From G038396625 sp038396625 (GTDB lineage Bacteria > Bacillota > Clostridia > Peptostreptococcales > Thermotaleaceae), in the NCBI GenBank assembly GCA_038396625.1, contig CP121688.1, positions 3,100,001 to 3,164,000 on the forward strand: DNA of 64,000 nt, given 5' to 3'. Made by a program: the position numbers and the translations under genes. The notes under the pieces are model-generated. The model was not told where the DNA came from. It ran no database searches and saw only the letters and a program-made list of their open reading frames with translations. This document shows positions 49,433 to 58,874 of the stretch, piece after piece (the stretch's first letter is position 1; each line of letters begins with the position of its first letter).

Positions 49433-52036
49433 TTATGTTAAAGGAACAATATCTCCATGATCCTTTTTAAGTTGAATTCCTTTCATATTATTTTCCTTTA
49501 GATAGTATTTAAGATGATCATTCATCAATTCAAATAAATCTCTATAATCACTATAATAGTTCATCATTGCCTTGGCTATATCGTCCCGTGGCTCGCAGAA
49601 TTCTTCGATTGATTTGTTAAAATAAGCCCCATCCATCGCTTCTATATACTCTTTAAAGGTATATCTTCCATCATCATTTTTTGTATATATGATTGCTGCA
49701 GGAACGACTCCTGCACTTTCACTATGAAGGATTTTCCCATATAGCTTGAACTGATCATAATATACAGTTACAAAGATTTTTAATTCCTTTTCCTTTTCAA
49801 AGCTTCCAAATATTTTAGGAGCCACAATCGTCACACCATTACCATTTTGTTTTGGAGAATATTGTTTTAATGCTGCTGCATAAACTAATTTATCAATGTC
49901 GCTATTTGGTTTATACTTAAATGGAGGTAGCTTTACATCTTCATAAGGTGAAAGTTTTGCGTACCATTCCTTTGGTGAGGTATAGGAGTTTTCTTCCACA
50001 TTATTTCTATCTCCTAATAAGTCAATGCACAATGCCATCATGATATGAGCCTTAAGACCTTCGTTTTTTCCCTGTTCAAACAAAGAAAGCATGTATTGTA
50101 AAGCTCCATCTCCTATTTTCAAGATGGTTTCATATTCATTTTGATGGGCCTCAATATAATCCTTGGGATCTGAAGATTCTTTAGGAGAGGACATGATTGT
50201 TTGTAAAAGTTCCTCTACTTTCATCCCAATCTCCCAAGGTTTATCCTGATTGAATCCTTCTCCAAATACCCCGATACTTCTAGATTCCCCATTAAAAATA
50301 ATATCATCACTTGTTGCCATCATATCCTCTTTAGAAAAAGAACGATCATGGCGTATCGCCAAGTGGGTGTTCCTTTGATACTGGGATAATTTGTTGTTTA
50401 TTCTTTCTATGTCCTTAGTGGCTATATTTAAGTTATAAATCTCTTTTTCATCTTTCGGTTTGTTGGTTCCTGGCAATAAGGTGTAGTAAGCATCATCTGT
50501 CCCTGTAATATTTTTATTTCTCCACAGATAAAGCTCTATTTTGTTCGTAAGATATACCTTAAATTCTGCATTACTCCAATTTTCTCTCTCAAGCATAGAC
50601 ACAAATTCATTTCTAAACTTATTAAATGAAGATGCATAATTTCTTATATCCTCTCCATATATTTTATTAAAAAATTCTCGTTGAAAGGAAAAACTGTGTA
50701 TATTACTGCCATCGCCAAAGTTAAAACTTATTTTTTCAACATTATCAATAAGGCAGAACATCATTGCTGCATTCTTAAGCATCTTATCCGTTCGCTGAAT
50801 GCCACCATACTCCATGAAGTCTTCAGCTTTTATATTATAATTTACAGTTAACCCATAGGGTTTTATATTTGTCTGTAAGGCAATACCATTTTTGAACTCA
50901 GTATAATATAAGTGATTCGCAAGACCAGATACTTTGCTTGCATCCCCTACATAGCGGGTCTTATGTTCATAAATCTTCTCATAATCTAATCCCTTAACTG
51001 TGTTCTCCATTTTCTCTATAGGATTTGCAAGCAACACAAAACCAATCGTTGCAATTAAAATAATCACCACTGTTAAAACATAAGAAGATGGTTTCTTAAA
51101 CTTTAGGATATTTTTAATACGTAATTTTACATTACTTTCTCCAAATGCCAAGGGACTTCCCTGCAATAATCTATTTTCCTTTACTGCTAGTGAAAGTAAT
51201 GAATGGGCATAATCTTGTTTAATCTCATCTCCTAAGATTTCCATAACCTTTTCATCACAGGACATTTCCATGTCCTTACTCATAAGCCTAAAGGAGAGCC
51301 ATAGTATTGGATTGAACCAATGAAGCATTAACATAAAATAACCCAAAGGTTTTATGATATAATCACCTCTTTTTACATGCACGAACTCATGGGTAAGGAT
51401 ATAAGGCCATTCCTGTCTTGTAATATTTATTGGGATATATATTTTAGGTACTATCAATCCCAAAACAAAAGGGCTTTCAATTTGATCAGTAACATATACT
51501 TTTGTTCTACGCTTTAAACTAATTTTATTCATAACTTCAGCTACAATACTATCTTCACATAGCGTAGCTGTTTGAACCTTGGATATAACTTTTCTATATG
51601 CAGTGATGTTATATAGGATTAGTCCTATTATCCCTATCATCCAAATCACAGTAGAAATCAATATAGTGAATTGCATAGGATTCATACTTGCAAATTCTGT
51701 TGCCTGGGAAAACGATGTATTTACAATATTATTAATCCTATTTATGCCAACATCTATCGCTGGCGCTTGCATCATTTCAATATTTTGTGGAATGTATTCA
51801 ATGCTCCTGGTACTTTCTCCAGCTTTCGATTTTAATAAATTTAAAAAACTAAAAGCAGATGAAAAAGAAATAGGACTCATTAACCTAAACAGTAATATTC
51901 CCCATAGAGAATAGGAAAGGATCTTAGGATATTTTTTAAAAAGGAATATCCTAATTGCTATGATGGCAATGGCAACATATGTGGCAGTAATACTCATATT
52001 AAATATTAGGAGAAAAATGCTTTTTAGATTTTCCAT
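49433..52036 (-). CDS. BlaR1/MecR1-type M56 metallopeptidase with long C-terminal region
   Basis: An 867-residue membrane protein. Four N-terminal helices surround a cytosolic M56 zinc-protease domain with HEFVH (216-220) and a downstream Glu in SCDEKVMEILG. A further helix follows near 330 (VVIILIATIGFVLLA). Instead of the penicillin-binding sensor of BlaR1, the remaining 500 residues hold an extracytoplasmic region with a DUF4825-like part (about 350-480) and a C-terminal part I do not recognise. It should cleave the adjacent BlaI-type repressor on sensing an envelope signal. Start behind GAGGAAG; 1 base after the repressor stop. Confidence 0.85.
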   Translation of the reverse strand: MENLKSIFLLIFNMSITATYVAIAIIAIRIFLFKKYPKILSYSLWGILLFRLMSPISFSSAFSFLNLLKSKAGESTRSIEYIPQNIEMMQAPAIDVGINRINNIVNTSFSQATEFASMNPMQFTILISTVIWMIGIIGLILYNITAYRKVISKVQTATLCEDSIVAEVMNKISLKRRTKVYVTDQIESPFVLGLIVPKIYIPINITRQEWPYILTHEFVHVKRGDYIIKPLGYFMLMLHWFNPILWLSFRLMSKDMEMSCDEKVMEILGDEIKQDYAHSLLSLAVKENRLLQGSPLAFGESNVKLRIKNILKFKKPSSYVLTVVIILIATIGFVLLANPIEKMENTVKGLDYEKIYEHKTRYVGDASKVSGLANHLYYTEFKNGIALQTNIKPYGLTVNYNIKAEDFMEYGGIQRTDKMLKNAAMMFCLIDNVEKISFNFGDGSNIHSFSFQREFFNKIYGEDIRNYASSFNKFRNEFVSMLERENWSNAEFKVYLTNKIELYLWRNKNITGTDDAYYTLLPGTNKPKDEKEIYNLNIATKDIERINNKLSQYQRNTHLAIRHDRSFSKEDMMATSDDIIFNGESRSIGVFGEGFNQDKPWEIGMKVEELLQTIMSSPKESSDPKDYIEAHQNEYETILKIGDGALQYMLSLFEQGKNEGLKAHIMMALCIDLLGDRNNVEENSYTSPKEWYAKLSPYEDVKLPPFKYKPNSDIDKLVYAAALKQYSPKQNGNGVTIVAPKIFGSFEKEKELKIFVTVYYDQFKLYGKILHSESAGVVPAAIIYTKNDDGRYTFKEYIEAMDGAYFNKSIEEFCEPRDDIAKAMMNYYSDYRDLFELMNDHLKYYLKENNMKGIQLKKDHGDIVPLT

Positions 52037-52037
52037 T

Positions 52038-52403
52038 CTACTCTTCCTCTCTGCTTCTATCAATAATTTTCTTTAATTCTTCAGCTTCTTTAGGCGTTAT
52101 TTTCCTATCTCCTAAAAAAGCAGCTAAAAACTTGGGCAAAGAGCTATCAAAAACTTTATCTAGTAAAATTTCACTTTCATACTTCCTAACATCATTGTGT
52201 TTTACCAAGGACGTTACAATGGCATCTTCATTTTGTAGGATACTACGGTCACGAAGCTTTCGGAGCACTGTATATGTGGTAGATTTTTTCCATCCTAATT
52301 TATCTTTGCATAATTTTACGAGTTCAGTTGAATTAATTGGTTCATTTTCCCAAATCAAGGTCATGAATTTATACTCCGCATCATATAATCTTAGATTCTC
52401 CAT
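52038..52403 (-). CDS. BlaI/MecI-family repressor
   Basis: A 121-residue winged-helix repressor: LYDAEYKFMTLIWENEPINS, LVKLCKDKLGWKKSTTYTVL (recognition helix), RKLRDRSILQNEDAIVTSLV (wing), and a C-terminal dimerisation helix (PKEAEELKKIIDRS). The partner protease is encoded just downstream. Two palindromes over its promoter are the expected operators, so the pair is autoregulated. Confidence 0.92.
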   Translation of the reverse strand: MENLRLYDAEYKFMTLIWENEPINSTELVKLCKDKLGWKKSTTYTVLRKLRDRSILQNEDAIVTSLVKHNDVRKYESEILLDKVFDSSLPKFLAAFLGDRKITPKEAEELKKIIDRSREEE

Positions 52404-52424
52404 AAAACCATCCTTTCTAGTTTT

Positions 52425-52480
52425 TAGGTTTATTTTAATAGACCTAACATAAGTCTACTGTAATAGACCTATACTGTCAA
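52425..52480 (-). promoter_or_regulatory. Promoter and two operators of the BlaI/BlaR1-like pair
   Basis: TTGACA (52475-52480), 17 bases, TAGACT (52452-52457) on the minus strand. Operator 1 is the dyad GTCTATTACAGTAGAC (52453-52468) covering spacer and -10. Operator 2 is a 22-bp dyad (52425-52446, TAGGTT ... GACCTA around TATTTTAATA) just downstream. Both contain the GTCTATTA element. Confidence 0.75.
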
Positions 52481-52568
52481 TATGGAATTTAATTTTCCAA
52501 TGTTTTTATATAAGAGAATAGGACAGTTTTGCAACAGCAGTGATAGCGATGAGTAGTATTTATTCAAT

Positions 52569-52609
52569 AAAAATAACTGACAGCAACTGGTTGCTGTCAG
52601 TTATTTTTA
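52569..52609. terminator. Terminator after the dicarboxylate symporter
   Basis: Perfect hairpin AAATAACTGACAGCAA with its complement and a 4-base loop, ending in T-rich sequence on both strands. Confidence 0.85.
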
Positions 52610-52619
52610 CATTTAAAAG

Positions 52620-53867
52620 TTAATTAGCTTCCATTATTTTTATATCATTCTTTTTAGAAGATTTTTCTTCTAGTTTTGACACGAAAATTGTTCCAGCTAA
52701 ATCTCCTAAACAGTTATTCGTTGTTGTTCCCATATCGAACAAACGATAAAATGCGGCAATAATACCAACAATCTCAGTAGGAAGTCCAAATGCTTCAACC
52801 ATAACAAGCAATTTAACAATACCACTTCCAGGAATTCCACCACCGCCAGTAGATAAAATTGCCGATAAAAAAATAACTTTAAGCATAATCCCTATGCTAA
52901 CTGGTGCTCCCACAACCTGACTGATAAACACGATAACACAACCATAAAGTATTACACTGCCGTCATAGTTCATTTGAGAACCTAAAGGAATCGTGAATCC
53001 AGAAATGCTTTCAGAAACACCAAACTTTTCTTTGGCTACTTTAATATTTATAGGAATAGAAGCTACACTGCTACAAGTAGAAATTGTATAAATCCATAAT
53101 TCTGCACTATCTTTAATAAACTTAATAGGATTAATTCCTGATGAAAACCATACTACACTACCATAAATTAAAAGAATATGAATAATACACGCTAAGTAAT
53201 ATGTACCTGCTAAGGTTGCCATACTAGTAAAAATACCTGCGCCATATTTACCAAAAGAATCTGCCATTAAAAAGAAAACTCCAATTGGTGATACAATCAT
53301 AATCATACGGATAAGTGAAAATACCATCTCGCTTAGAGCATCAAATCCATTGATTACAGTAGCTTTGAAACTTTCATTTTTCATTCTTAAAATTGCAATG
53401 CCTATCATGACAGAAATAATCAGTGTTTGTAGAATATTTCCTTCTGAAAACGTCTTAAACATATTGGAAGAAAACATACCTGTAAAGAAGTCTGCAATAG
53501 TAATTTCAGTAGAACCAGTAATTTCTTGTGAAGCTAATCCAGTAAAGTTACTCATTGTTCCAGGTTTAATAATCGAGGCCACAGCTAAACCAATGGCACA
53601 AGCAACTAAAGTTGTAAGAATATAATACGTCATAATTCTTACACTAATACGACCCAAAGACTTAACGTCTTTTTGAGAAGTAATCCCTGTAATAATCGTA
53701 CAGATTACCATAGGCACAACAATCATCTTAATGCAGTTAAGCCATATTTTACCAATAAATCCCAGTTGCGTCATAGGTTCTCCAACAACAAGCCCTAAAA
53801 TAGCACCTAGAAGCATCGCAAGAAAAACCTGTGTAGTTAAACTAATTTTCTTTCCAGCAATTTTCAT
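52620..53867 (-). CDS. Dicarboxylate/amino acid:cation symporter (DAACS)
   Basis: A 415-residue importer for glutamate, aspartate, serine/threonine or C4-dicarboxylates coupled to Na+ or H+. It has eight helices and two re-entrant loops. Key motifs are STCSSVASIPINIKVAKEKF (HP1 serine-rich loop), SQMNYDGSVILYGCVIVFIS (the NMDGT-type motif, here NYDGS) and STGGGGIPGSGIVKLLVMVE (HP2), then DMGTTTNNCLGDLAGT. NYDGS may alter cation use. Start at ATG 53867. It follows the threonine-aldolase-like gene and probably supplies its amino-acid substrate. Confidence 0.9.
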   Translation of the reverse strand: MKIAGKKISLTTQVFLAMLLGAILGLVVGEPMTQLGFIGKIWLNCIKMIVVPMVICTIITGITSQKDVKSLGRISVRIMTYYILTTLVACAIGLAVASIIKPGTMSNFTGLASQEITGSTEITIADFFTGMFSSNMFKTFSEGNILQTLIISVMIGIAILRMKNESFKATVINGFDALSEMVFSLIRMIMIVSPIGVFFLMADSFGKYGAGIFTSMATLAGTYYLACIIHILLIYGSVVWFSSGINPIKFIKDSAELWIYTISTCSSVASIPINIKVAKEKFGVSESISGFTIPLGSQMNYDGSVILYGCVIVFISQVVGAPVSIGIMLKVIFLSAILSTGGGGIPGSGIVKLLVMVEAFGLPTEIVGIIAAFYRLFDMGTTTNNCLGDLAGTIFVSKLEEKSSKKNDIKIMEAN

Positions 53868-53925
53868 ACAAACACAACCTTTCATATTTTATTGATTACA
53901 TTTTTTCACAAGCATTAATCCTAAA

Positions 53926-54963
53926 TTATAAAGATTTATCAATATCTTTGATGATTTTAATAGCACGAACTGCATCATCACGATTAATTCCTTTATAAAA
54001 AACTAAACGAACTTGATTGTCAAGTACCGGGCGAATCCATAATCCATGTTCTTTTGCTTTAGTGCAATATCCTTCAGCAGTTAATCCCGTATCACTTATA
54101 TCTAACATAACAATGTTGCTTTGTACATCCTTTTGAACCTGTGTATTTTTTAAATCTTGAAGATTGTCAGCAACATATTTAGCGTTTGCATTGTCTTTTT
54201 TTAATTGCTCAATATTATGTTGAAGTGCATATATTCCAGGAGCCGCTATAATTCCAGCTTGCCTCATAGAACCTCCTAAAAGTTTTCTTTTTATTCTTGC
54301 TTTTTTTATAAAATCTTTGGGGCCACATAAAATCGAACCCATAGGTGCACCTAATCCTTTTGAAAGACAAAACATAACAGAATCTACATATTGACATATA
54401 TCTTTTGCTTCTACACCAAGACTTACTACAGCATTAAATAATCTTGCTCCATCCATATGTATATGAATATTAAATGCTTTCGCTATACGATGTATTTCTT
54501 TTAATTCTTCTAAACTTGTACATGTGCCTCCAGAAAAGTTATGTGTATTTTCAATACACATAAGCTTAATATCATTTTGTTCCATTAAGGTTTTCAGATT
54601 GTCCATCTCAGGAGTTTTTCTTTCATTTAATTTGTATACAACAGGAACAAGTTGACCAACATTTTCTTCAAAAACTACTTTTTCACTTATATAGATATGC
54701 TGCATTTCATCTACAAGAACTTTATCCCCAGGATTGCAATATGTTAGAATTGCAGTAGTATTTGCTAATGTTCCTGATGAAAAAAGTATAGCCCCATCTT
54801 TTCCAGTTAACATAGCTGCTAAGTCCTCAAGCTTATTTACAGTTAAATCTTCCCCCCTTCCATTTTGATCTACTCTTCCGTCGTCGCCAAGCTTAGCAGA
54901 TAGAATTGTTTGTAACATTTCTTCTTCTGGTAAGGTTAGCGTATCGCTTCTTAAGTCAATCAT
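53926..54963 (-). CDS. Threonine-aldolase-family PLP enzyme
   Basis: A 345-residue fold-type I PLP enzyme that splits L-threonine or related beta-hydroxy amino acids to glycine and an aldehyde. It shows DLRSDTLTLPEEEM at the start, AILFSSGTLANTTAILTYCN, NTHNFSGGTC, HMDGARLFNA and the PLP lysine K202 in FCLSKGLGAPMGS. The start is ATG 54963, 5 bases after AAGGAGG; the longer frame to 55083 runs over the sigma-54 promoter. Controlled by that promoter and the upstream activator. Exact substrate (Thr, allo-Thr or a beta-hydroxy amino acid) is undecided. Confidence 0.9.
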   Translation of the reverse strand: MIDLRSDTLTLPEEEMLQTILSAKLGDDGRVDQNGRGEDLTVNKLEDLAAMLTGKDGAILFSSGTLANTTAILTYCNPGDKVLVDEMQHIYISEKVVFEENVGQLVPVVYKLNERKTPEMDNLKTLMEQNDIKLMCIENTHNFSGGTCTSLEELKEIHRIAKAFNIHIHMDGARLFNAVVSLGVEAKDICQYVDSVMFCLSKGLGAPMGSILCGPKDFIKKARIKRKLLGGSMRQAGIIAAPGIYALQHNIEQLKKDNANAKYVADNLQDLKNTQVQKDVQSNIVMLDISDTGLTAEGYCTKAKEHGLWIRPVLDNQVRLVFYKGINRDDAVRAIKIIKDIDKSL

Positions 54964-55019
54964 ACGGATCCTCCTTATTCTTAAATCATTTATGTATAAA
55001 CGATATACAAGTAAACAAA

Positions 55020-55035
55020 GCAATAATTGTACCAA
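55020..55035 (-). promoter_or_regulatory. Sigma-54 (-24/-12) promoter
   Basis: On the minus strand TTGGTACAATTATTGC followed by TTTG. GG and GC are separated by exactly ten bases, close to the sigma-54 consensus TTGGCACGATTATTGC. It lies 57 bases upstream of the aldolase start codon. Confidence 0.85.
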
Positions 55036-55132
55036 AGCTATAATTCGTTCATTGAAAGATGTATATCTGGGAATTTCATTCACTATAACTCTAATGCTTT
55101 ACAGAAATAAATACATATGTAAGAAGATACAT

Positions 55133-55170
55133 AGCGTTGCAAATGTTTTATTCGAAACATTTGCAACGCT
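55133..55170. promoter_or_regulatory. Palindromic upstream activating site
   Basis: Perfect 16-bp arms AGCGTTGCAAATGTTT and complement (55133-55148, 55155-55170) around six bases, about 100 bases upstream of the -24 element. A further half-site TGTTGCA is adjacent. Expected binding site of the sigma-54 activator encoded next door. Confidence 0.75.
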
Positions 55171-55226
55171 ATCTGCAACATTATGAAATATAAAAAAGAA
55201 CTAAAATGTGCTTTAGTTCTTTTTTC

Positions 55227-57095
55227 TTAAATATTGTATTTTTTTATAAGTCGCCAAAGTGTGCTTCTATGCACACCTAAAATATTTGCTGCCTCGGTTT
55301 TATTGCCTTTAGAGCATTCTAAAGCTTCTTCTATTTCTTCTTTTGTAATATATGATTTCATAGCCTTATATTTCAGAAGGTTCTTTTCTTGAAAATTAGG
55401 CTCATAATTCATGATCATTTTATTTATTATACTTGCATCAATTATATCTGATGTATGAATAATACTAAGTTTTTCAATAAAGTTTTGTAGTTGCCTCACA
55501 TTTCCTGGCCAGTTATATTTCTGCAAAGCATTAATTGCTTCCTTTGTTACATTGATTTTTTTATTTTTCGGATAATTTATTAAAAACGCTTTGGCTAATA
55601 TATATATATCTTCTTTTCTATCTATTAATGGGGGTATAACCAATGTTAATATATTTAATCGATAAAATAGATCATCTCTAAATTGATTTTTAGCAACTAA
55701 GTCAATCAACTTTTTGTTCGTTGCAGATATCACCCTTACGTCTATAGGTATGACCTGATCACTCCCAAGGCGCATCACTTTTCTTTCTTGTAAAATCCTT
55801 AAAAATCTCCCTTGTAAAGTCAACGGCATCTCACTTATTTCATCTAAAAATATGGTTCCCTTATGTGCAAGTTCAAACAAACCAGCTTTTCCATTTTTTT
55901 TAGCCCCTGTAAATGCTCCTTCTTCATACCCAAACAATTCGCTCTCTAAGATACTTTCTGGAAGTGATGCGCAGTTCACAGCTATAAAGGGGCCGAATTC
56001 TCTTGAACTCATGTTATGTATGCTTTGAGCAAATAATTCCTTCCCAACACCTGTTTCTCCTATTATTAATACGGTAGAGTCTGTAGTTGCAAATTTTTTT
56101 GCTATGTTTATACAATCTTTTATAGATTTACTCTCGCCCTTTATATTTTCAAATTTATATGTAGCATATAATCCTTTATTTAATATTTTATTTCTTATTT
56201 TGTGCTCCCCTTTAGTAATCGTATTGATATCATTAAATGTAGCTATTGCACCTATCACTTCATTATTATCAAGTTTTAAAGGAATCATATTATAAAGCAC
56301 ATTAATACCTTTTAAATTCGTAGTCTCTTGTAAACTTTCTTTTCCAGTTTTCAAAATGTCTAATAAACCCTTCAATTCAGGAAAGACATTTATTAGCGGA
56401 GTACCAATAAATGATCTATGATCTTCTGGAATGAGTTTTAATGCTGTTTGGTTTATTAAAGTTATATCTCCCTCTTTATCAATTGCAACATATCCTTCTT
56501 TGGTATGATCTAAAATTGCATTTAATTCTTCATTTTTTCTGGTATTAGAAAGAATCGTTTCTAATATTCTTTCAGCCTCATTATAAGCATATTCTAATGA
56601 TCTTTCACTTAAATCAATTCTTACATAATTCATATTAAGTTCTTTCGCTATATTTGTTTGAAGTAGACCTCCTACAATTACATCTATACCATCATTTTTA
56701 AGTTTCAGTATTTGATCTCTCATTTCACTTTCGTTATTTGCAAATATTTGCTTTATATTGATATTTAATAATGGATTCAATAAATCTAAACCTTTCAATA
56801 AATTATTGTACCCTATTACCCCAATATTTCTCCCTATTTTACTCGCTTTAAGTAAAGCTTGCATTATGTCTTCAAAAGGAATAGGAATTTCAACAACAGG
56901 TATATCCAGCGTATTTCTTATCCTGATTGCAGTTCCCCCACGTGCCATAATTACTTTAACACCATCATTAATAAGTTTTAGGGGATTCTGAGGATCCCAA
57001 ACTTGAATTTCTACTGTTTTTCCCAATTTTTTGAATATTTTATGTGCAAGTATAACAAAGTCTTCACTAAAAGCTGCATAGCATATATATTTCAT
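55227..57095 (-). CDS. Sigma-54-dependent activator, PrpR_N - PAS - AAA+ - HTH_8
   Basis: A 622-residue activator. The N-terminal PrpR-type sensor domain (about 1-175, with VIMARGGTAIRIRNTLDIPV and the switch to VIGYNNLLKG) binds small metabolites. It is followed by a PAS domain (190-295), an AAA+ domain (about 318-545) with Walker A GETGVGKE (346-353) and the sigma-54 contact GAFTGA (393-398), and a Fis-type HTH (EEIEEALECSKGNKTEAANI, then LGVHRSTLWRLIKKY). It should activate the adjacent aldolase-symporter genes from the palindrome and -24/-12 promoter between them. Confidence 0.93.
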   Translation of the reverse strand: MKYICYAAFSEDFVILAHKIFKKLGKTVEIQVWDPQNPLKLINDGVKVIMARGGTAIRIRNTLDIPVVEIPIPFEDIMQALLKASKIGRNIGVIGYNNLLKGLDLLNPLLNINIKQIFANNESEMRDQILKLKNDGIDVIVGGLLQTNIAKELNMNYVRIDLSERSLEYAYNEAERILETILSNTRKNEELNAILDHTKEGYVAIDKEGDITLINQTALKLIPEDHRSFIGTPLINVFPELKGLLDILKTGKESLQETTNLKGINVLYNMIPLKLDNNEVIGAIATFNDINTITKGEHKIRNKILNKGLYATYKFENIKGESKSIKDCINIAKKFATTDSTVLIIGETGVGKELFAQSIHNMSSREFGPFIAVNCASLPESILESELFGYEEGAFTGAKKNGKAGLFELAHKGTIFLDEISEMPLTLQGRFLRILQERKVMRLGSDQVIPIDVRVISATNKKLIDLVAKNQFRDDLFYRLNILTLVIPPLIDRKEDIYILAKAFLINYPKNKKINVTKEAINALQKYNWPGNVRQLQNFIEKLSIIHTSDIIDASIINKMIMNYEPNFQEKNLLKYKAMKSYITKEEIEEALECSKGNKTEAANILGVHRSTLWRLIKKYNI

Positions 57096-57120
57096 TATTA
57101 TCTCCTTATTTCTAGTATCA

Positions 57121-57336
57121 CTAAGTTATTTTTAAGCACTCTCTATATTCTGTAGAATTCGCTACTAGATTAGCATCATTTTCTTCTAGGATCTCTGCAC
57201 TAGGTAATCGGTCAAGAATAGCATCAATAGATTGTCCATAGAATTCAAACTTTATCTTCATCAATTTCCCAGGAAACATAAACTGAACTCTTTTTCTAAA
57301 TTCTCCATTTACCTTTGCATCTTTTATTTTATTCAT
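57121..57336 (-). CDS. Small hypothetical protein
   Basis: A 71-residue protein from ATG 57336 behind GGTGAT. The segment RKRVQFMFPGKLMKIKFEFY, then GQSIDAILDRLPSAEILEEN, resembles the C-terminal strand-helix part of WYL domains (ligand-binding domain of YafY-type regulators), so it may be a free-standing fragment of such a regulator. The homology is weak. It lies 25 bases upstream of the sigma-54 activator and could be co-transcribed. Confidence 0.5.
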   Translation of the reverse strand: MNKIKDAKVNGEFRKRVQFMFPGKLMKIKFEFYGQSIDAILDRLPSAEILEENDANLVANSTEYRECLKIT

Positions 57337-57348
57337 ATGTATCACCAT

Positions 57349-57819
57349 AAATTTCTAATATTATTATACGCCGAGTACATCAACACATATTGTCTATCAA
57401 TAAAATTTACTCTTTCAAAACAGTTCTTTTAAAAGATTTGTCATCTAAAGAGTCTATTTGTACAACTCAATTTCCACTCATATTATAGCAAATAATTCCA
57501 ATAATCGTCAATGTATTCTAATTTCAATATTTTCCCCTCCTATTCCTCTATTATTTTTAAACCAAATTCCACACCTATCAAAATATAAGTATATAGATGC
57601 AATGTTTGCACTTCTTTTTATATCTCTAATAAGAAATGATCTTTTTACTTTTTAAGAATATTTATTTTGGAAACCGTTCAATAAAGTAGGTATTATTTAA
57701 ATGATAAAGATACCTAAAATCAGAAGTATTTGAAGGAATCATTTGAATTGATGAAAGATACTTTCTTACTTTTAAAAAAGGACGTAAAAAATATAGTTAT
57801 CAATAAGCATGCATTATCA
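57349..57819. other. Intergenic stretch, nothing recognised
   Basis: About 470 AT-rich bases between the small hypothetical gene and the GGDEF gene. I see no coding frame, hairpin with T-run or repeat that I can support. Confidence 0.5.
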
Positions 57820-58404
57820 TCACGCATTCTCCATATGGGTCCGTTTTTTCTTATACATTTCTCTATCCGCATTTTTTACTAAATCTTCTACAGATATTTC
57901 ACTATTCGAATCATACTCAGAAAATCCACAACTTAAACTTATATCATATTGGTATAGTCCATATTTATTTATTTCGCTTATCTTTTCACAAATCCTATTC
58001 CATACTTTTACTGCTTGTTTACGCGTTGTATTAGGAAATATAATTATAAACTCATCTCCGCCTATTCTAAAAACTATATCTACTTTTCTGATATTGTACT
58101 TAAGTATTCTACTTATATCTATCAAAAGTTTATCTCCGAACGCATGTCCAAATGTATCATTTATCTTTTTAAATTGATCTATATCTATAAAGCAAATGGA
58201 TAGTGGTTGTTTATAAATTTTTGTCATGCGCATTTTTTCTTCTAATATCTCCATTCCAGCTCTTCTATTAAAAGTTTTTGTCATTCCATCGATAGATGCA
58301 TAATATTTTAATTTGTTTATCTCTTTATTTAGGGTCTTTATCGTTTCGTCTTTTTGTTTTAACACTTTTATAAGCTCTTGTTTGCTAAAATGCTGATAAT
58401 TCAT
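57820..58404 (-). CDS. GGDEF diguanylate cyclase
   Basis: Makes cyclic-di-GMP. A 194-residue cytosolic protein: an N-terminal coiled coil (about 5-35, KQKDETIKTLNKEINKLKYY) that may dimerise it, and a complete GGDEF domain with DGMTKTFNRRAG, DIDQFKKINDTFGH, the inhibitory I-site RKVD five residues before the active-site GGDEF, and a conserved C-terminal AD/EMYKKK. No sensor domain. Start behind AGGGGG. It may feed the c-di-GMP pool read by the riboswitch at 33563. Confidence 0.93.
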   Translation of the reverse strand: MNYQHFSKQELIKVLKQKDETIKTLNKEINKLKYYASIDGMTKTFNRRAGMEILEEKMRMTKIYKQPLSICFIDIDQFKKINDTFGHAFGDKLLIDISRILKYNIRKVDIVFRIGGDEFIIIFPNTTRKQAVKVWNRICEKISEINKYGLYQYDISLSCGFSEYDSNSEISVEDLVKNADREMYKKKRTHMENA

Positions 58405-58492
58405 GTATAATCCCCCTAAATTTATCTATAACTATATTATTAATCATGCTTCTATATTAATAGTACAATTTTAAGTGGACAATAATTGTCCA

Positions 58493-58533
58493 TAACAAAA
58501 AAGAGTTTTATGTTTTAAAACTCTTTTTTGTTA
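58493..58533. terminator. Strong bidirectional hairpin
   Basis: Perfect 18-bp inverted repeat (58493-58510 and 58516-58533) with A- and T-runs at the ends. It lies upstream of the GGDEF gene on the minus strand and is downstream of nothing recognised on the plus strand, so it may terminate read-through from the right. Confidence 0.65.
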
Positions 58534-58818
58534 TGCGCATACCTTTTAAATGCAAGTTTTTCTTTTATGATACTAATATAAAATTCCAAAGGCTTCAATA
58601 TATATTTTTTTGAAAATTTGGTAGGAAATAACTATAGAAATAATCGTAAGGTAGTCCCACCTTTTATCTACGATGAGCGCTATGTTACTGAAGTGTGTAT
58701 TGAGGAATCTTTACAAATAAGAAAAGATACCTCAGAATCTATTCCTGCCTTTATCCTTTTAGGCTTATACTCCCCACAAACATACTCTTTTAAAGGCATT
58801 ATCATACATGCCCCAATC

Positions 58819-58859
58819 AAATATCGCGAGAAGCACTATTAGTGATTCTCGCGATATTT
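58819..58859. terminator. Terminator after the ornithine cyclodeaminase-family gene
   Basis: Arms 58819-58832 and 58846-58859 (AAATATCGCGAGAA and complement) are exact, and the inner CACTA/TAGTG also pairs. It lies 16 bases past the gene's stop on the minus strand. Confidence 0.7.
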
Positions 58860-58874
58860 AGTCTTTTATTACAT

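Noticed and set aside
58618..58842. Plus-strand 74-codon frame starting with TTG
   Set aside because: No ribosome-binding site, low-complexity codon use and overlap with the terminator at 58819-58859. It may be a remnant but cannot be supported.
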